Assembly (NCBI GenBank): GCA_016125185.1
Contig: WGMG01000006.1
Location: forward strand, 310,001 to 374,000
Direction of reading: 5' to 3'
DNA length: 64,000 bases
Origin: Armatimonadota bacterium
Lineage (GTDB): Bacteria; Armatimonadota; Fimbriimonadia; Fimbriimonadales; Fimbriimonadaceae
This document shows, piece after piece, positions 24,534 to 33,463 of this stretch; within the stretch, counting starts at the first letter, position 1; each line of letters starts with the position of its first letter. The position numbers and the translations under genes are program-made. The notes under the pieces were generated by a model. It was given only the letters and a program-made list of their open reading frames with translations, did not search any database and had not been told where the DNA came from.

Positions 24534-24731
24534 CTAGCCGCCCGGAGTGCCGGTTTTCACCCCGGCCGGTGCGGGCATCGCCGTGTCGTCGGCGATACCC
24601 TTCTTGGCTTTGTCAGACATTTGACTAGTATCTTGTCTCTTCTCTCCAACGGTCACTCCAGGGTCGGATCCACATCCGACCAACGACACGGAGATTGCCG
24701 TAAGAATGGTGAAGAACAGAAACTTTCTCAT
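24534..24731 (-). CDS. Mini-lipoprotein of pilin cassette 3
   Basis: A 65-residue lipoprotein, MRKFLFFTILTAISVSLVGC with lipobox LVGC. The mature part GSDPGVTVGEKRQDTSQMS ... APAGVKTGTPGG differs from the cassette 2 product at few positions. It follows the cassette 3 pilin-like gene by 4 bases. The same gene order and spacing as in the other two cassettes argue for a fixed functional pair. Confidence 0.8.
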   Translation of the reverse strand: MRKFLFFTILTAISVSLVGCGSDPGVTVGEKRQDTSQMSDKAKKGIADDTAMPAPAGVKTGTPGG

Positions 24732-24735
24732 GTTA

Positions 24736-25590
24736 TTAGATGCCAAGGTCAGTCGTGGTTCCGTCGAGGTCCCACAGATACTTGGTGATGTCCGTGATCT
24801 GTGCGCCATCGCTGCTGTTGCTCTTGATCGCGGTGCCGAAGTCGGTACCAGCGGCGAGAGCGGCGTCCTTCATGAACTTGGTGTGGCCATCGACGAAGCC
24901 GGTGACAGCGCCATCGTAAGTCTTCACACGAGTGCTCGATGTGATGTGCGGAAGCTGACCGCCGGACCAGTTACCCGATCCTTGCGTACCGTCCCACCAG
25001 ATACAAGCGTGAGGAGCCGGAGCCGTGATCGGCCAAGCGCCAGGAGCGTTTGCAGCGTACCAACCGACTCGGTCGTTAACAGTGAACACAGCCGAAGTCG
25101 TGAACATGACGGTTTCTGCCGGAGCGATCGCCGCCGTAGCCGAGCGAGCAAGGCCGTAGTCGCAGTCGTACCAAGGACCAAGGAACAGGTAGTTGTAGCC
25201 ATACTGAGCGTGTCGGTTCTGGTTGTAGGACCATGCGTTGGGGCCGCCACCGCTGAACTCAGAGTTGGTGTCGCCGACGCCCGGGTCGACCATGATCTGA
25301 AGGTTCTTCTGATAAGGCTGAAGAATCCAAACCCAGGTGTTGGATCGGAGGCTAGCGTTGGCATTGCTCAGATTGCTATAGCTACCGCTCATTGAAACGG
25401 GAAGCATGTCGTCCACGTCTGCCTCGTACATGATGGCAGCGAGGGTGATCTGCTTGTCGTTGCTGATAGACGAAGCCTTCTTAGCGGCTTTCTTAGCTTG
25501 AGCAAAGACAGGGAAGAGGATTGCGGCCAGAATCGCGATGATAGCGATGACCACGAGCAACTCGATAAGAGTAAATGCACGATTTCGCAT
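24736..25590 (-). CDS. Prepilin-type H-X9-DG protein, cassette 3
   Basis: A 284-residue prepilin-type paralogue, started at the ATG giving [12 protein letters not shown] with GGGAG 7 bases upstream. It is closest to the cassette 2 product (shared segments [25 protein letters not shown] and the [12 protein letters not shown] stretch) and differs in the middle, for example [10 protein letters not shown] where the others have [10 protein letters not shown] or similar. H-X9-DG-like end [15 protein letters not shown]. Probably surface-exposed and assembled by a type II/IV pilus machinery encoded elsewhere. Confidence 0.92.
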   Translation of the reverse strand: MRNRAFTLIELLVVIAIIAILAAILFPVFAQAKKAAKKASSISNDKQITLAAIMYEADVDDMLPVSMSGSYSNLSNANASLRSNTWVWILQPYQKNLQIMVDPGVGDTNSEFSGGGPNAWSYNQNRHAQYGYNYLFLGPWYDCDYGLARSATAAIAPAETVMFTTSAVFTVNDRVGWYAANAPGAWPITAPAPHACIWWDGTQGSGNWSGGQLPHITSSTRVKTYDGAVTGFVDGHTKFMKDAALAAGTDFGTAIKSNSSDGAQITDITKYLWDLDGTTTDLGI

Positions 25591-25648
25591 GAATGATCTC
25601 CCGTTCATATGAGATTCATATAAACGTTGGGGTCATTATAACGACCTT
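25591..25648 (-). promoter_or_regulatory. Promoter and leader of pilin cassette 3
   Basis: TATAAT (25640-25635) in the shared block CGTTATAATGACCCCAACGT. Its leader stem is GTTTATATGA...TCATATGAAC, different in sequence from cassettes 1 and 2 but in the same place. Bases 25649-25811 hold nothing else I can identify. Confidence 0.65.
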
Positions 25649-25811
25649 TTGGCTTTCTTCCTATAGGTTTCAAACAAAAAAGTGACATTCTCATACAAAT
25701 ACGGGACCATGGGGTCCTGTCGGCGGGGCACCGAGTCGATTCTGATGGGAGACCTTAGGTTCAAATGACCTAAATCTTTTCAAATTCTAACGGGAGCATC
25801 TGCACCAAATC

Positions 25812-26930
25812 TCAGGCCAGAGCGGTCTTCCAGGCGAGGTCGTGGAACTTCGGACGGAATTGGATGATTTTGGTGTTCTCGCTCGTCGGGTGGACCCTGT
25901 TCGTGAGGAGAATAGCAAAGGCTCTGGCCTCGGGGTCGCACCAGACTGAGGTTCCGGTGTATCCGGTGTGCCCGAAGGACTTCGGGCCAAAGTATTGGCC
26001 AGCAGATGAGCCTTTGGGCGATTTGGTGTCCCAGCCCAGGGCCCGGGTGCTGATGTCGCCTTGCTTTTGGATGAATTGGTTGCGGACCTCGGGGTCGATG
26101 ACCTTGGGTTGGTCGAGGAGAAAGTTCTCCATGAACCGACTGAGGTCGCCGACGGTCGAGAAAAGCCCTGCATGTCCGGCGACGCCATCGAGAACGGTGG
26201 CGGTGGGGTCGTGGACCTCGCCTTGAATGAATTCGGGGTTCCTGCCAAAGAGTTTTTCGGAGCCGAGCGCGCCATAGCGCTTGAGGCGCAGGGCTCTTCG
26301 CCAGTCTTCGGTTTTTTCGGTTGGCACGCAATCGTCTCGTTTGACCTCTGTGCCGAAGGCGGCGTGGTCCAGACGGAAATAGCCCGTGTGGTCCATGCCG
26401 AGCGGCGCGAAGACGCGCTTGCGAAGGTAGTCCTCGAGGGGAAGCCCGGTGAGCCGGTGGATCGCTTCGGCCATCAGGATCATGCTGAGGTCGCTGTAGA
26501 CGGACTTGGTTCCGGTTTCGTAGACAAGCTTTTCGTTGTAGATTGCCTTCATCACGTCGGCAGCCTCGGTGTACGTCTTGTGATACGGGCGAAAGGCGAT
26601 CAGGCCGGAGTCGTGGACCAGGAGGTTTTGGAAAGTGATCTTGTCCTTGTCGTTGACGCCGAACTCGGGGATGACGCTTGCGACGGGGCTCTCAATGTCG
26701 AGCTTGCCCTCATGCACCAGGATCATAGTGGCGGTGGTGGTTCCGATGACCTTGCTGACGCTGGCCATATCCCAGATGCAGTCGGTTGTGGTCTTGGGGG
26801 AATCGGGATCGTAGGTTTGGTGTCCGACCGCGCCCTGAATCATGCGACCTTCCCGCCAAACGGCATAGGCCGCACCTGGGAAAACTCCCTCGTGGATAGC
26901 CGTCCGAAGGAGATCGTCGAGTGGTTCCAC
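25812..26930 (-). CDS. Serine hydrolase of the beta-lactamase (class C / PBP4*) family
   Basis: A 372-residue beta-lactamase-fold protein (Pfam Beta-lactamase, PF00144). Catalytic motifs are SVSK (S57-K60 in DMASVSKVIG), YSD (Y145-D147, in place of Y-A/S-N), and HTGYTGTS near residue 320 for the KTG-like third box. There is no clear signal peptide. Family members include esterases, D-aminopeptidases and cell-wall enzymes, so antibiotic resistance should not be assumed. It starts 5 bases after the DUF1552 gene, making it the third gene of an operon with 26936-30579. Confidence 0.9.
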   Translation of the reverse strand: MEPLDDLLRTAIHEGVFPGAAYAVWREGRMIQGAVGHQTYDPDSPKTTTDCIWDMASVSKVIGTTTATMILVHEGKLDIESPVASVIPEFGVNDKDKITFQNLLVHDSGLIAFRPYHKTYTEAADVMKAIYNEKLVYETGTKSVYSDLSMILMAEAIHRLTGLPLEDYLRKRVFAPLGMDHTGYFRLDHAAFGTEVKRDDCVPTEKTEDWRRALRLKRYGALGSEKLFGRNPEFIQGEVHDPTATVLDGVAGHAGLFSTVGDLSRFMENFLLDQPKVIDPEVRNQFIQKQGDISTRALGWDTKSPKGSSAGQYFGPKSFGHTGYTGTSVWCDPEARAFAILLTNRVHPTSENTKIIQFRPKFHDLAWKTALA

Positions 26931-26935
26931 TGGCT

Positions 26936-28279
26936 CTAGAAGAGCCCCTGCAGACGGCCGGTCGAGTCGCCGAGCGATTCGAGCTTGACGCCCACGCGGT
27001 CGAGCATCGTTACGAATAGGTTGTTGAGCGGTGTATGGTCGTTGTAAACCACGTGCTGGCCCGACTTGTAGCCTCCACCATGACCAGCGACGAGGATCGG
27101 TAGATTATTGTGGTTGTGGGCGTTGCCGTCACTAATGCCGGCTCCGTAGACCAGCAAGGTGTTGTCCAGCAGCGTCGAGCCGTTCTCCTTGATCGATTTC
27201 ATCCGCTTGAGGACATAGGCTAGTTGCTCGATATGGTACGTGTCGATTTTTTGCTTTTTGGCAAGCTTTTCGGGTTGGCCGCCGTGGTGGCTGACGTCGT
27301 GGTGACCGTCGCTGACGCCGATCTGAGCGTAGGAGCGGTTTGAGCCATCGTTGGCAAACATAAACGTGCAGACACGAGTGAGGTCGGCTTGGAAGGCCAG
27401 CACCATCATGTCGCCCATGAGGCGAAGGTGCTCACCGTAGTCGCCGGGGATGCCTTTGGGCTTGCCGACTCCGGCGGCGGCTTCCAGTTTGGCCTGACTT
27501 TCGAAAGCGAGTAGTCGGTGCTCGATTTCTCGCACCGCGGTGAAGTACTCGTCCATCTTCATTTGGTCGCGTTTGCCCAGCCGAGATTTGAGGTTGGCGG
27601 CGTCTTCCATCACAAAGTCGAGGATCGACTTGTTGAAGAGATCGCGGCGAGCCATGCTTTCGTCCTGTTCGCTTTTGGAGCCGTTGCCGAACAGGCGCTC
27701 GAAGACGAGGCGAGGGTTGACTTCTTTGGGGACCGGCGTCGTGTCGCTCCGCCACGCAATGTTGCTGGAGTAGGCGCAGGAGTAGCCGCTGTCGCAGTCG
27801 CCCGCAAGACCGCTACGCTCGCATCCGATTTCGAGCGATGGGAAGCGAGTTTGCTTGCCGATCGACTGAGCCGCGACTTGGTCGACCGAGATGCCGTTTT
27901 TAATGTCGGCGCCCGACGTCTTGCGCGGATGCACGCCGGTGAGCCAAGCGGCGGTCGAACGGGCATGGTCGCCGGGCCCATCGCCAAGGGCGAAAGCATT
28001 CTGCTGAGACAAGCCGGTGAGGATCGAGATATCGTTTTTGAGCTCAGCCAATGGCTGAATGATCGGAGTGACCTCAAGTGCGCCTGCAGCTTGCGGCGTC
28101 CAGTGGGCCATGTCGATGCCGTTTGGCACAAAAAGGAACGCCATTCTCGTTGGATTGGCGGCAATCGCGCCCGAGCCGCTGGCGTAAGCGAGCGGAGCCA
28201 TAGCGTCCAAGACGGGGAGCGCCATCAGGGTTCCCACCCCTTTGAGGAACGTACGACGATTGAGAGGTGTTTGGCTCAT
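26936..28279 (-). CDS. DUF1552 domain protein with Tat-type signal
   Basis: A 447-residue protein with a twin-arginine-like signal (NRRTFLKGVGTLMALPVLDAMAP). The body matches DUF1552: FVPNGIDMAHWTP, ISILTGLSQQNA, DHARSTAAWLTGV, and a C-terminal GAGISDGNAHNHNNLPILVAGHGGG-like segment quoted here only in part (GNAHNHNNLPILVAG). DUF1552 proteins resemble the sulfatase-like DUF1501 group and are exported; their chemistry is not established. It is encoded 2 bases after the CXXCH protein gene, the standard pairing in Planctomycetota and other bacteria. Confidence 0.93.
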   Translation of the reverse strand: MSQTPLNRRTFLKGVGTLMALPVLDAMAPLAYASGSGAIAANPTRMAFLFVPNGIDMAHWTPQAAGALEVTPIIQPLAELKNDISILTGLSQQNAFALGDGPGDHARSTAAWLTGVHPRKTSGADIKNGISVDQVAAQSIGKQTRFPSLEIGCERSGLAGDCDSGYSCAYSSNIAWRSDTTPVPKEVNPRLVFERLFGNGSKSEQDESMARRDLFNKSILDFVMEDAANLKSRLGKRDQMKMDEYFTAVREIEHRLLAFESQAKLEAAAGVGKPKGIPGDYGEHLRLMGDMMVLAFQADLTRVCTFMFANDGSNRSYAQIGVSDGHHDVSHHGGQPEKLAKKQKIDTYHIEQLAYVLKRMKSIKENGSTLLDNTLLVYGAGISDGNAHNHNNLPILVAGHGGGYKSGQHVVYNDHTPLNNLFVTMLDRVGVKLESLGDSTGRLQGLF

Positions 28280-28281
28280 GG

Positions 28282-30579
28282 TTATCCCTTTCTCTTGGTA
28301 AACGGGTCGCTTTCGGCGATGCCTTCGACGATGCTAGAAAACTTGTAGTTGTTGGCGGCCGCGCGCTTGACGACGTCATCGACGAAACACTTGTCGTTGT
28401 CGTCAACGCCACGTCCGAGGGCGAACGTCATCATTTTCTCGACGAAACTGCGGCAGAAGTCCTGTTTATTGCCCATCAGAACAGCCTTGAGTTGAGTTGG
28501 TCCAGTGAACTTGCGGCCATCGGGAAGAGTGGCGGAGCTATCGATGGCGAGATTGCCGTCTTTGGTTCGCCATCGACCGACAGCGTCGTAATTTTCGAAT
28601 CCGAACCCGAGGGCGTCCATTTTGGTGTGGCAGGCGGCGCACATTGGGTTCTTGCGGTGGACTTCCATCTTTTGGCGGAGACTGAGGCTAGCGTCGACCT
28701 TACTGCCTTCGGCCAAATCTCCGACGCCGGGTGGTGGCGGTGGCGGAGGGGTACCAAGAATCTGTTCGAGAATCCACTTGCCACGCTTGGTGGGGCTGGT
28801 GCGGGTTGGGTTTGAGGTGATGGCGAGGACGGACGCCTGGGTGAGGACGCCGCCACGGCCGGTGCCTTCGGTGCTGACTCGGCGGAAGTTATCGCCGGTA
28901 ACGCCGGTCATGCCGTAGTGTTTGGCGAGGGCGGCGTTGACGAACGTGTACTTGCTGTCGATGAAGTCGAGGATCGGACGATCTTCGGACATCACGTTCT
29001 GGAAGAACATCTTCGATTCCTGAAGCATGGCGTTCATCAGGTCATCGCTGTATTCCGGGAAGAGCTTTTTGTCCGGCTGGAAGTTGTAGAGCTTGCGAAG
29101 TTGGAGCCACTGCATGGCGAAGTCATCGACCAGCGAATCCGCTTTCGGGTCTTTCAGCATTCGCGCGACTTGTTCCTTTAGCACGGCAGGTTTCCGCAGT
29201 TCGCCACTCTTGGCTACGTTGTAAAGGGTCTTGTCGGGCAGCGAAGACCATAGGAAGTAGCTGAGCCGGGACGCAAGTTCGAAATCGTTAAGGTCGCGCG
29301 CCCTGTTTGACGCGTCGAGTTCGACCCGAAACAGGAAGTTGGGGTTGCAGAGGACGGCTTGGCAAGCGATCTGCATGGCTCGCTCATAGCCTTCGTCGGC
29401 CTTTGCGCCCATCTGGAAGACGACCATCAGTCGGTCGAGCTCTTCGGTTGTGATTGGACGTCGGTAGGCTCGGCTGGCGAACCACTCCAGCGACTTGCGG
29501 GCCTCGGTTTCCCATTGGTCTTTGGGAGGAACCGTGGGAATTAGTTCGCGCTGAAAAGCGGTGCGGATCGGGTTGTCCTCGACCGGGCCAACCAACTGCA
29601 ATTCATACACACCAACGTTACGGTCTTGGGCGGGTTGGTTGCCCTGAGGAGCGACGTAATAGTCGTTGGTGAAGGTGACGCCGACGGTCCAGTCGCCGGG
29701 TGTCAACTTGGTGGGGAAGACATAGCTTCCGGGCTTGGCGTAAGGGTCGGTGATCTGGAAAGTAGTGAGGACGTCTCGGTTGAGCTTCAGTTCCAGGCGG
29801 GCGTTTTCGGGGCCTGCGTGCATTTCGCCGGCTCGAACCTGGATTCGATACCAGCCGCTCTGCTTAACGGAGAACTTTGTGGAGGCAGTACCGTTGGAGA
29901 ACATCGACATCATGCCTTCGCGAGCGGTGCCGCCAGAGGTGACGTTGAGAGCCTCGCCGGAGACGGTCTGGATTTTGGTTTTAGGAAGTCGAATGGCGTC
30001 CTTGACGACCTTTTCCGAAGCCGAGAGGTACTTCTCCATGAGCAGCGGAGACATGGAGAGGACATCGCCGATGTTATCGAAACCGTAGCCCACGTCGTCG
30101 TTGGGGAAGTCGTCTGCGGGTCGGATCGAGACGCCAAGGAGGTCACGGACCGAGTTGTTGTATTCCTCACGATTAAGGCGGCGGAGGGTGACTCGACCGG
30201 GGTCGGCAAGGTCGCAGTTCTGTTTGAAAGCGGTGTCGATCCACTCCACCATGCGCTGACGCTGGGCGTCGGATGGCGCTGGCGATTTGGGTGGCGGCAT
30301 GTGCTTGCTCGCCACATTTTTGGCGATGCGCTGCCAAAGGGCGGGGTCTTTGAGGGCGAGTGTGCCCGTCATGCCTTTCGTCAGGCGAACGCCGCCTGGA
30401 GCGTCTTTGTCGTCGTGGCAGTCAACGCAATACTTGTTGACGATCGGTGCGACGTCTTGCTCAAAGCTCGGGACGTGAGTCGCCGGTTTTTTCTTTTGAG
30501 CGGGCGACGTGAAGGGAATTGCGACAGCGGCGCAAATGAGTAGCGAAGCTACAGACAGAGTCAGGCTGCCTCGTTGCAT
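28282..30579 (-). CDS. Cytochrome-like DUF1587/1592/1588/1585/1595 protein
   Basis: A 765-residue exported protein. A signal segment (LSVASLLICAAVAIPF) is followed by a cytochrome-c-type haem site CVDCHDD in the first 60 residues (PSCyt1-like). Then come DUF1587 (LRRLNREEYNNSVRDLLG), DUF1592 and DUF1595 (RAYRRPITTEELDRLM; FELASRLSYFLWSSLPD), DUF1588 with a second CXXCH (MCAACHTKMDALGFGFENYD) and DUF1585 (DNDKCFVDDVVKRAAANNYKFS) at the end. These multi-domain proteins always travel with DUF1552 proteins; a redox or polysaccharide-related surface role has been suggested but not shown. It leads the three-gene operon. Confidence 0.92.
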   Translation of the reverse strand: MQRGSLTLSVASLLICAAVAIPFTSPAQKKKPATHVPSFEQDVAPIVNKYCVDCHDDKDAPGGVRLTKGMTGTLALKDPALWQRIAKNVASKHMPPPKSPAPSDAQRQRMVEWIDTAFKQNCDLADPGRVTLRRLNREEYNNSVRDLLGVSIRPADDFPNDDVGYGFDNIGDVLSMSPLLMEKYLSASEKVVKDAIRLPKTKIQTVSGEALNVTSGGTAREGMMSMFSNGTASTKFSVKQSGWYRIQVRAGEMHAGPENARLELKLNRDVLTTFQITDPYAKPGSYVFPTKLTPGDWTVGVTFTNDYYVAPQGNQPAQDRNVGVYELQLVGPVEDNPIRTAFQRELIPTVPPKDQWETEARKSLEWFASRAYRRPITTEELDRLMVVFQMGAKADEGYERAMQIACQAVLCNPNFLFRVELDASNRARDLNDFELASRLSYFLWSSLPDKTLYNVAKSGELRKPAVLKEQVARMLKDPKADSLVDDFAMQWLQLRKLYNFQPDKKLFPEYSDDLMNAMLQESKMFFQNVMSEDRPILDFIDSKYTFVNAALAKHYGMTGVTGDNFRRVSTEGTGRGGVLTQASVLAITSNPTRTSPTKRGKWILEQILGTPPPPPPPGVGDLAEGSKVDASLSLRQKMEVHRKNPMCAACHTKMDALGFGFENYDAVGRWRTKDGNLAIDSSATLPDGRKFTGPTQLKAVLMGNKQDFCRSFVEKMMTFALGRGVDDNDKCFVDDVVKRAAANNYKFSSIVEGIAESDPFTKRKG

Positions 30580-30611
30580 GTCCCCAAAAGCATTCTACTG
30601 AACCTTTTCGG

Positions 30612-31031
30612 TTGAGAGTTGCAGAACTGGACCAAAAAGCCCTTTGTTGGAGGCGAGACCATGGTGTATTCGACTCCGAACCTAGCGAAATTACTATAAG
30701 TCGTAAGAAATTAGTAATAAAATGCTCTGGCCCTGCTCAATGGAGGAACATTTGCCGAAAGATCAATATTCAAAGGAAGCAAGTGACCTACTGGAAGCGG
30801 GACAACGGAGATTGGATCGTTTTTGAGAAGTACGAAGGGGAGCAGAAAGCCCATTATTTTGGGTACGAGTTCTTCCTATTCTTCTCGGAGAATTTTCGCG
30901 CCTGGTTCCTGATGTACGACGACACCGGCGAGACCTTGGATGCCGGCGACGTTGAGCGGTGGGACGAGATGCCTTCGGCTGAGCAAATCCGTACCGCCGT
31001 CGAGAACTTCCTCGTTTTGAAGATGGCCTAA
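30612..31031 (+). CDS. Hypothetical protein
   Basis: A 139-residue ORF that I do not recognise. The C-terminal 90 residues look like a real soluble domain: alternating strands (VTYWKRDNGDWIVFEKYEG, YFGYEFFLFFSENFRAWFLMYDD) followed by helices (PSAEQIRTAVENFLVLKM). The first 40 codons are A+T-rich and the TTG start has no ribosome binding site, so the start may lie further in. It is divergent from the CXXCH protein and convergent with the small membrane protein, overlapping it by 4 bases. Confidence 0.5.
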   Translation: MRVAELDQKALCWRRDHGVFDSEPSEITISRKKLVIKCSGPAQWRNICRKINIQRKQVTYWKRDNGDWIVFEKYEGEQKAHYFGYEFFLFFSENFRAWFLMYDDTGETLDAGDVERWDEMPSAEQIRTAVENFLVLKMA

Positions 31032-31300
31032 GGCTTCTTCAACGATTTGATCGCTTCGCCGATCACGATTCCGACTCCAGCTATGAGCCCAATCCAGGCT
31101 CCGTTTGCGAGCCCCAATCCGATGCCGAGTTGTTGGCTGTTGTAGGTATGGGGGCCATACATTGCCTCGCGAGCAGGATTGACCAGCAGAACCGAGCAGA
31201 AGTCCGGCGCAACGGTGCCAATCAGAACCCCAAAGAGGAAACCCAATCCAATTCCACCGATCACGCAACCGAGGACGATGGCGATGGATCGGGTAGGCAT
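31028..31300 (-). CDS. Small two-span membrane protein
   Basis: A 90-residue protein with two Gly-rich hydrophobic segments: about residues 5-30 (IAIVLGCVIGGIGLGFLFGVLIG) and 58-80 (LGIGLGLANGAWIGLIAGVGIV), with a short loop between and a basic end. The quoted segments are listed in full only for orientation of the helices. Its ATG shares one base with the sufD stop (TAATG), so it is the last gene of the suf unit. No function can be assigned. Confidence 0.65.
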   Translation of the reverse strand: MPTRSIAIVLGCVIGGIGLGFLFGVLIGTVAPDFCSVLLVNPAREAMYGPHTYNSQQLGIGLGLANGAWIGLIAGVGIVIGEAIKSLKKP

Positions 31301-32631
31301 TATGCTAGCTTATCGAATAGTCGAGCTTCGAGGGCTTCGCGGACCGAGTCGATCTCGATCTTCTCGAGGACTTCGGCAGCAAAGGCATAGACGAGTAGAG
31401 CTTGCGCTTTCGATTTTTCGACGCCGCGAGCACGAAGGTAGAACAGCGCATCTTCGCGAAGCTGGCCGATGGTCGCGCCGTGGGTGCACTTGACGTCGTC
31501 GGCAAAGATTTCGAGCTGAGGCTTGGTGTTCATCGTCGCGGTAGGCGACAAAAGGATGGCCTGATTGGTCTGCTTTGCGTCGGTCTTCTGCGCATCTTCG
31601 TAAACGAAGATTTTGCCGTTGAAGACGCCTTCAGCCTTGTCCTTCAAGATCGACTTATAGACCTCGAACGACTGACAATTCGGCATCGCGTGGTCGATTC
31701 GAGTATGGTTGTCGATGACCTGGGCACCGACGCCGACATTCGCGCTATTGAGCCACGTTTCGGCGTATTCGCCGTTCACGTAGGCGTTGATGTCATTGCG
31801 GGCGACCTCGCCGCCAAAATTGACGTTGTTCGACGTGTAAACCGACTGCGATTCCTGGTGCACGTAGGTGTTGGCAACGTGGATGGTTTCGAGCGACTCG
31901 TCTTGGTAGCGGGTGTGCTCTAGCCGGGCCGAGCGGTCCAGTCGGACTTCAGTCACTGGGCAAGTGAAGCCGAATCCGGCCAGCGTGACGTAGCTCTCAA
32001 TGACCTTCGCTTCCGCGTTCTCGCCAAGAATCACGAGTGAGCGGGGGGCCGAGAAGACGCCTTCTTCGCGGTCAGCGGTGATGAATTGAAGGTGGATCGG
32101 CTTCTCGCAAGTCACGCTCTTGGCGATGTGAACGACGGCGATGTCACCCAGGTACGCGGTGTTGAGGGCGACAAAGCGCTCGTCGTTAGTCGAGCCGAGC
32201 TTGCCCTGGAGCGTCGCGATCTTGCCGAAGTGAGCTTCAACCGCATCAGAGAGGTCGTCAGGAAGTTCGGAAATCGGTCCGGCGAAAACGCCTTTCGGCA
32301 GATGATCGTGGGTTGAAATCTCAGGGGCGTACTGGCCATTCACGAAGCTGACCGTGATGGCGTCGATTTGGCCGAGGGTGAAGTCGGCGAGGTCTTCGCG
32401 CTGAGTGTTGGCGCCAAAGCCAAAGCGGAACTTCTTCTCTTCGAGGGCTCGAAGCGATGTGTACTTGAACTCCTCGTCGTGGCGGTTCGGCAAGCCGAAT
32501 TCTTGATAGGTTCGGATCGCTTGCTCGCGAAGCGGGCCAAACCAAGCGGGCCCCTCGATATCGAGAAGCGACTTGATGTCGGCGTAGCCCGCAACAAACG
32601 GATCAGAATTTCGTTCCAAGGAAACCATCAT
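31300..32631 (-). CDS. sufD: Fe-S cluster assembly protein SufD
   Basis: A 443-residue SufB/SufD-family beta-helix protein. The N-terminal helical part ends with PNRHDEEFKYTSLRAL (the W-Y.TD.. region of SufD). The C-terminal conserved block contains RIDHAMPNCQSFEVYKSILKDKAEGVFNGKIFV in part, then QTNQAILLSPTATMNTKPQLEIFADDVKCTHGATIGQL, typical of SufB/D (ADDVKCTHGAT is diagnostic). It works with SufC, and usually SufB, as the scaffold on which Fe-S clusters are built. It follows sufC by 17 bases. No sufB lies in this window, which is unusual for a suf operon. Confidence 0.95.
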   Translation of the reverse strand: MMVSLERNSDPFVAGYADIKSLLDIEGPAWFGPLREQAIRTYQEFGLPNRHDEEFKYTSLRALEEKKFRFGFGANTQREDLADFTLGQIDAITVSFVNGQYAPEISTHDHLPKGVFAGPISELPDDLSDAVEAHFGKIATLQGKLGSTNDERFVALNTAYLGDIAVVHIAKSVTCEKPIHLQFITADREEGVFSAPRSLVILGENAEAKVIESYVTLAGFGFTCPVTEVRLDRSARLEHTRYQDESLETIHVANTYVHQESQSVYTSNNVNFGGEVARNDINAYVNGEYAETWLNSANVGVGAQVIDNHTRIDHAMPNCQSFEVYKSILKDKAEGVFNGKIFVYEDAQKTDAKQTNQAILLSPTATMNTKPQLEIFADDVKCTHGATIGQLREDALFYLRARGVEKSKAQALLVYAFAAEVLEKIEIDSVREALEARLFDKLA

Positions 32632-32648
32632 TATGCTTTAGTTTCGCC

Positions 32649-33407
32649 CTACGCCTTGGCGGCGAGTTCCTCTTTGATGAAGTCGTAACCCTTCTCTTCG
32701 AGTTCGAGGGCGAGTTCCTTGCCACCGGACCGAACGATGCGGCCATCGACGAGGACGTGCACGAAGTCGGGAACGATGTAGTCGAGGAGGCGCTGGTAGT
32801 GGGTGATCACCAACGTCGCGCGCTCAGGCGAGCGGAGTGTGTTGACGCCGTTGGCGACGATCTTCAGGGCGTCGATGTCGAGGCCAGAATCGGTCTCGTC
32901 GAGAACGGACAGCTTAGGATCGAGGACGGCCATCTGGAAGATTTCGTTTCGCTTCTTTTCTCCGCCAGAAAAGCCTTCGTTGACGGATCGGGTGAGCATC
33001 GACGCATCGAGCTCCATCAGGGCGGCCTTCTCCTTCACCAAGTTCATGAATTCCTTGGCCGAGATGTCTTCCTGTCCGTGGTACTTGCGGATGGAGTTGA
33101 CGGCGGAGCGAAGGAAGTAGGTGTTGGTCACGCCCGGAATCTCAACCGGATATTGGAAGGCGAGGAAGAGGCCCTCGGCGGCTCGCTCTTCAGGATCGAG
33201 TTCGAGCAGGTCCTTGCCGTCGAAATCGACACTACCTTCGGTGATCTCGTAGTCGTCTTTTCCAGCGAGGACGCTTGCCAGGGTCGACTTGCCGGATCCG
33301 TTCGGGCCCATGATTGCGTGGACTTCGCCGGCCTTGATGACCAGGTTCACTCCCTTTAGGATCTCTTTTTCCTCGACCGAGGCGTGCAAATTGGTAATCG
33401 TCAGCAT
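32649..33407 (-). CDS. sufC: Fe-S cluster assembly ATPase SufC
   Basis: A 252-residue ABC-type ATPase. Walker A is [14 protein letters not shown], the signature is [10 protein letters not shown] (the SufC form), Walker B is [17 protein letters not shown], and the His switch is [12 protein letters not shown]. SufC powers conformational change in the SufBCD scaffold. It is the first gene of a sufC-sufD-small membrane protein unit. A candidate promoter/operator region lies at 33429-33463. Confidence 0.97.
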   Translation of the reverse strand: MLTITNLHASVEEKEILKGVNLVIKAGEVHAIMGPNGSGKSTLASVLAGKDDYEITEGSVDFDGKDLLELDPEERAAEGLFLAFQYPVEIPGVTNTYFLRSAVNSIRKYHGQEDISAKEFMNLVKEKAALMELDASMLTRSVNEGFSGGEKKRNEIFQMAVLDPKLSVLDETDSGLDIDALKIVANGVNTLRSPERATLVITHYQRLLDYIVPDFVHVLVDGRIVRSGGKELALELEEKGYDFIKEELAAKA

Positions 33408-33428
33408 AGGGGGACTTTTGTTTCCTAC

Positions 33429-33463
33429 GTTATATTGCGCCGAAAAGTTGACAAAAAAGTCAA
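33429..33463 (-). promoter_or_regulatory. Probable suf promoter with inverted repeat
   Basis: On the minus strand, TATAAC (33434-33429) is preceded 13 bases upstream by the palindrome TTGAC-A6-GTCAA (33448-33463). The spacing does not give a standard -35/-10 pair, so the palindrome is better read as an operator, perhaps for an Fe-S or redox sensor. That reading is inference. Confidence 0.35.

Noticed and set aside
21894-25648. CRISPR or insertion-sequence explanation for the repeated DNA
   Set aside because: The repeats are kilobase-scale gene duplications with coding conservation. There are no spacers, transposase or terminal inverted repeats.
25812-26930. Antibiotic-resistance beta-lactamase
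   Set aside because: The SVSK/YSD/HTG pattern belongs to the broad serine-hydrolase family. There is no signal peptide and no KTG box, so resistance is unsupported.
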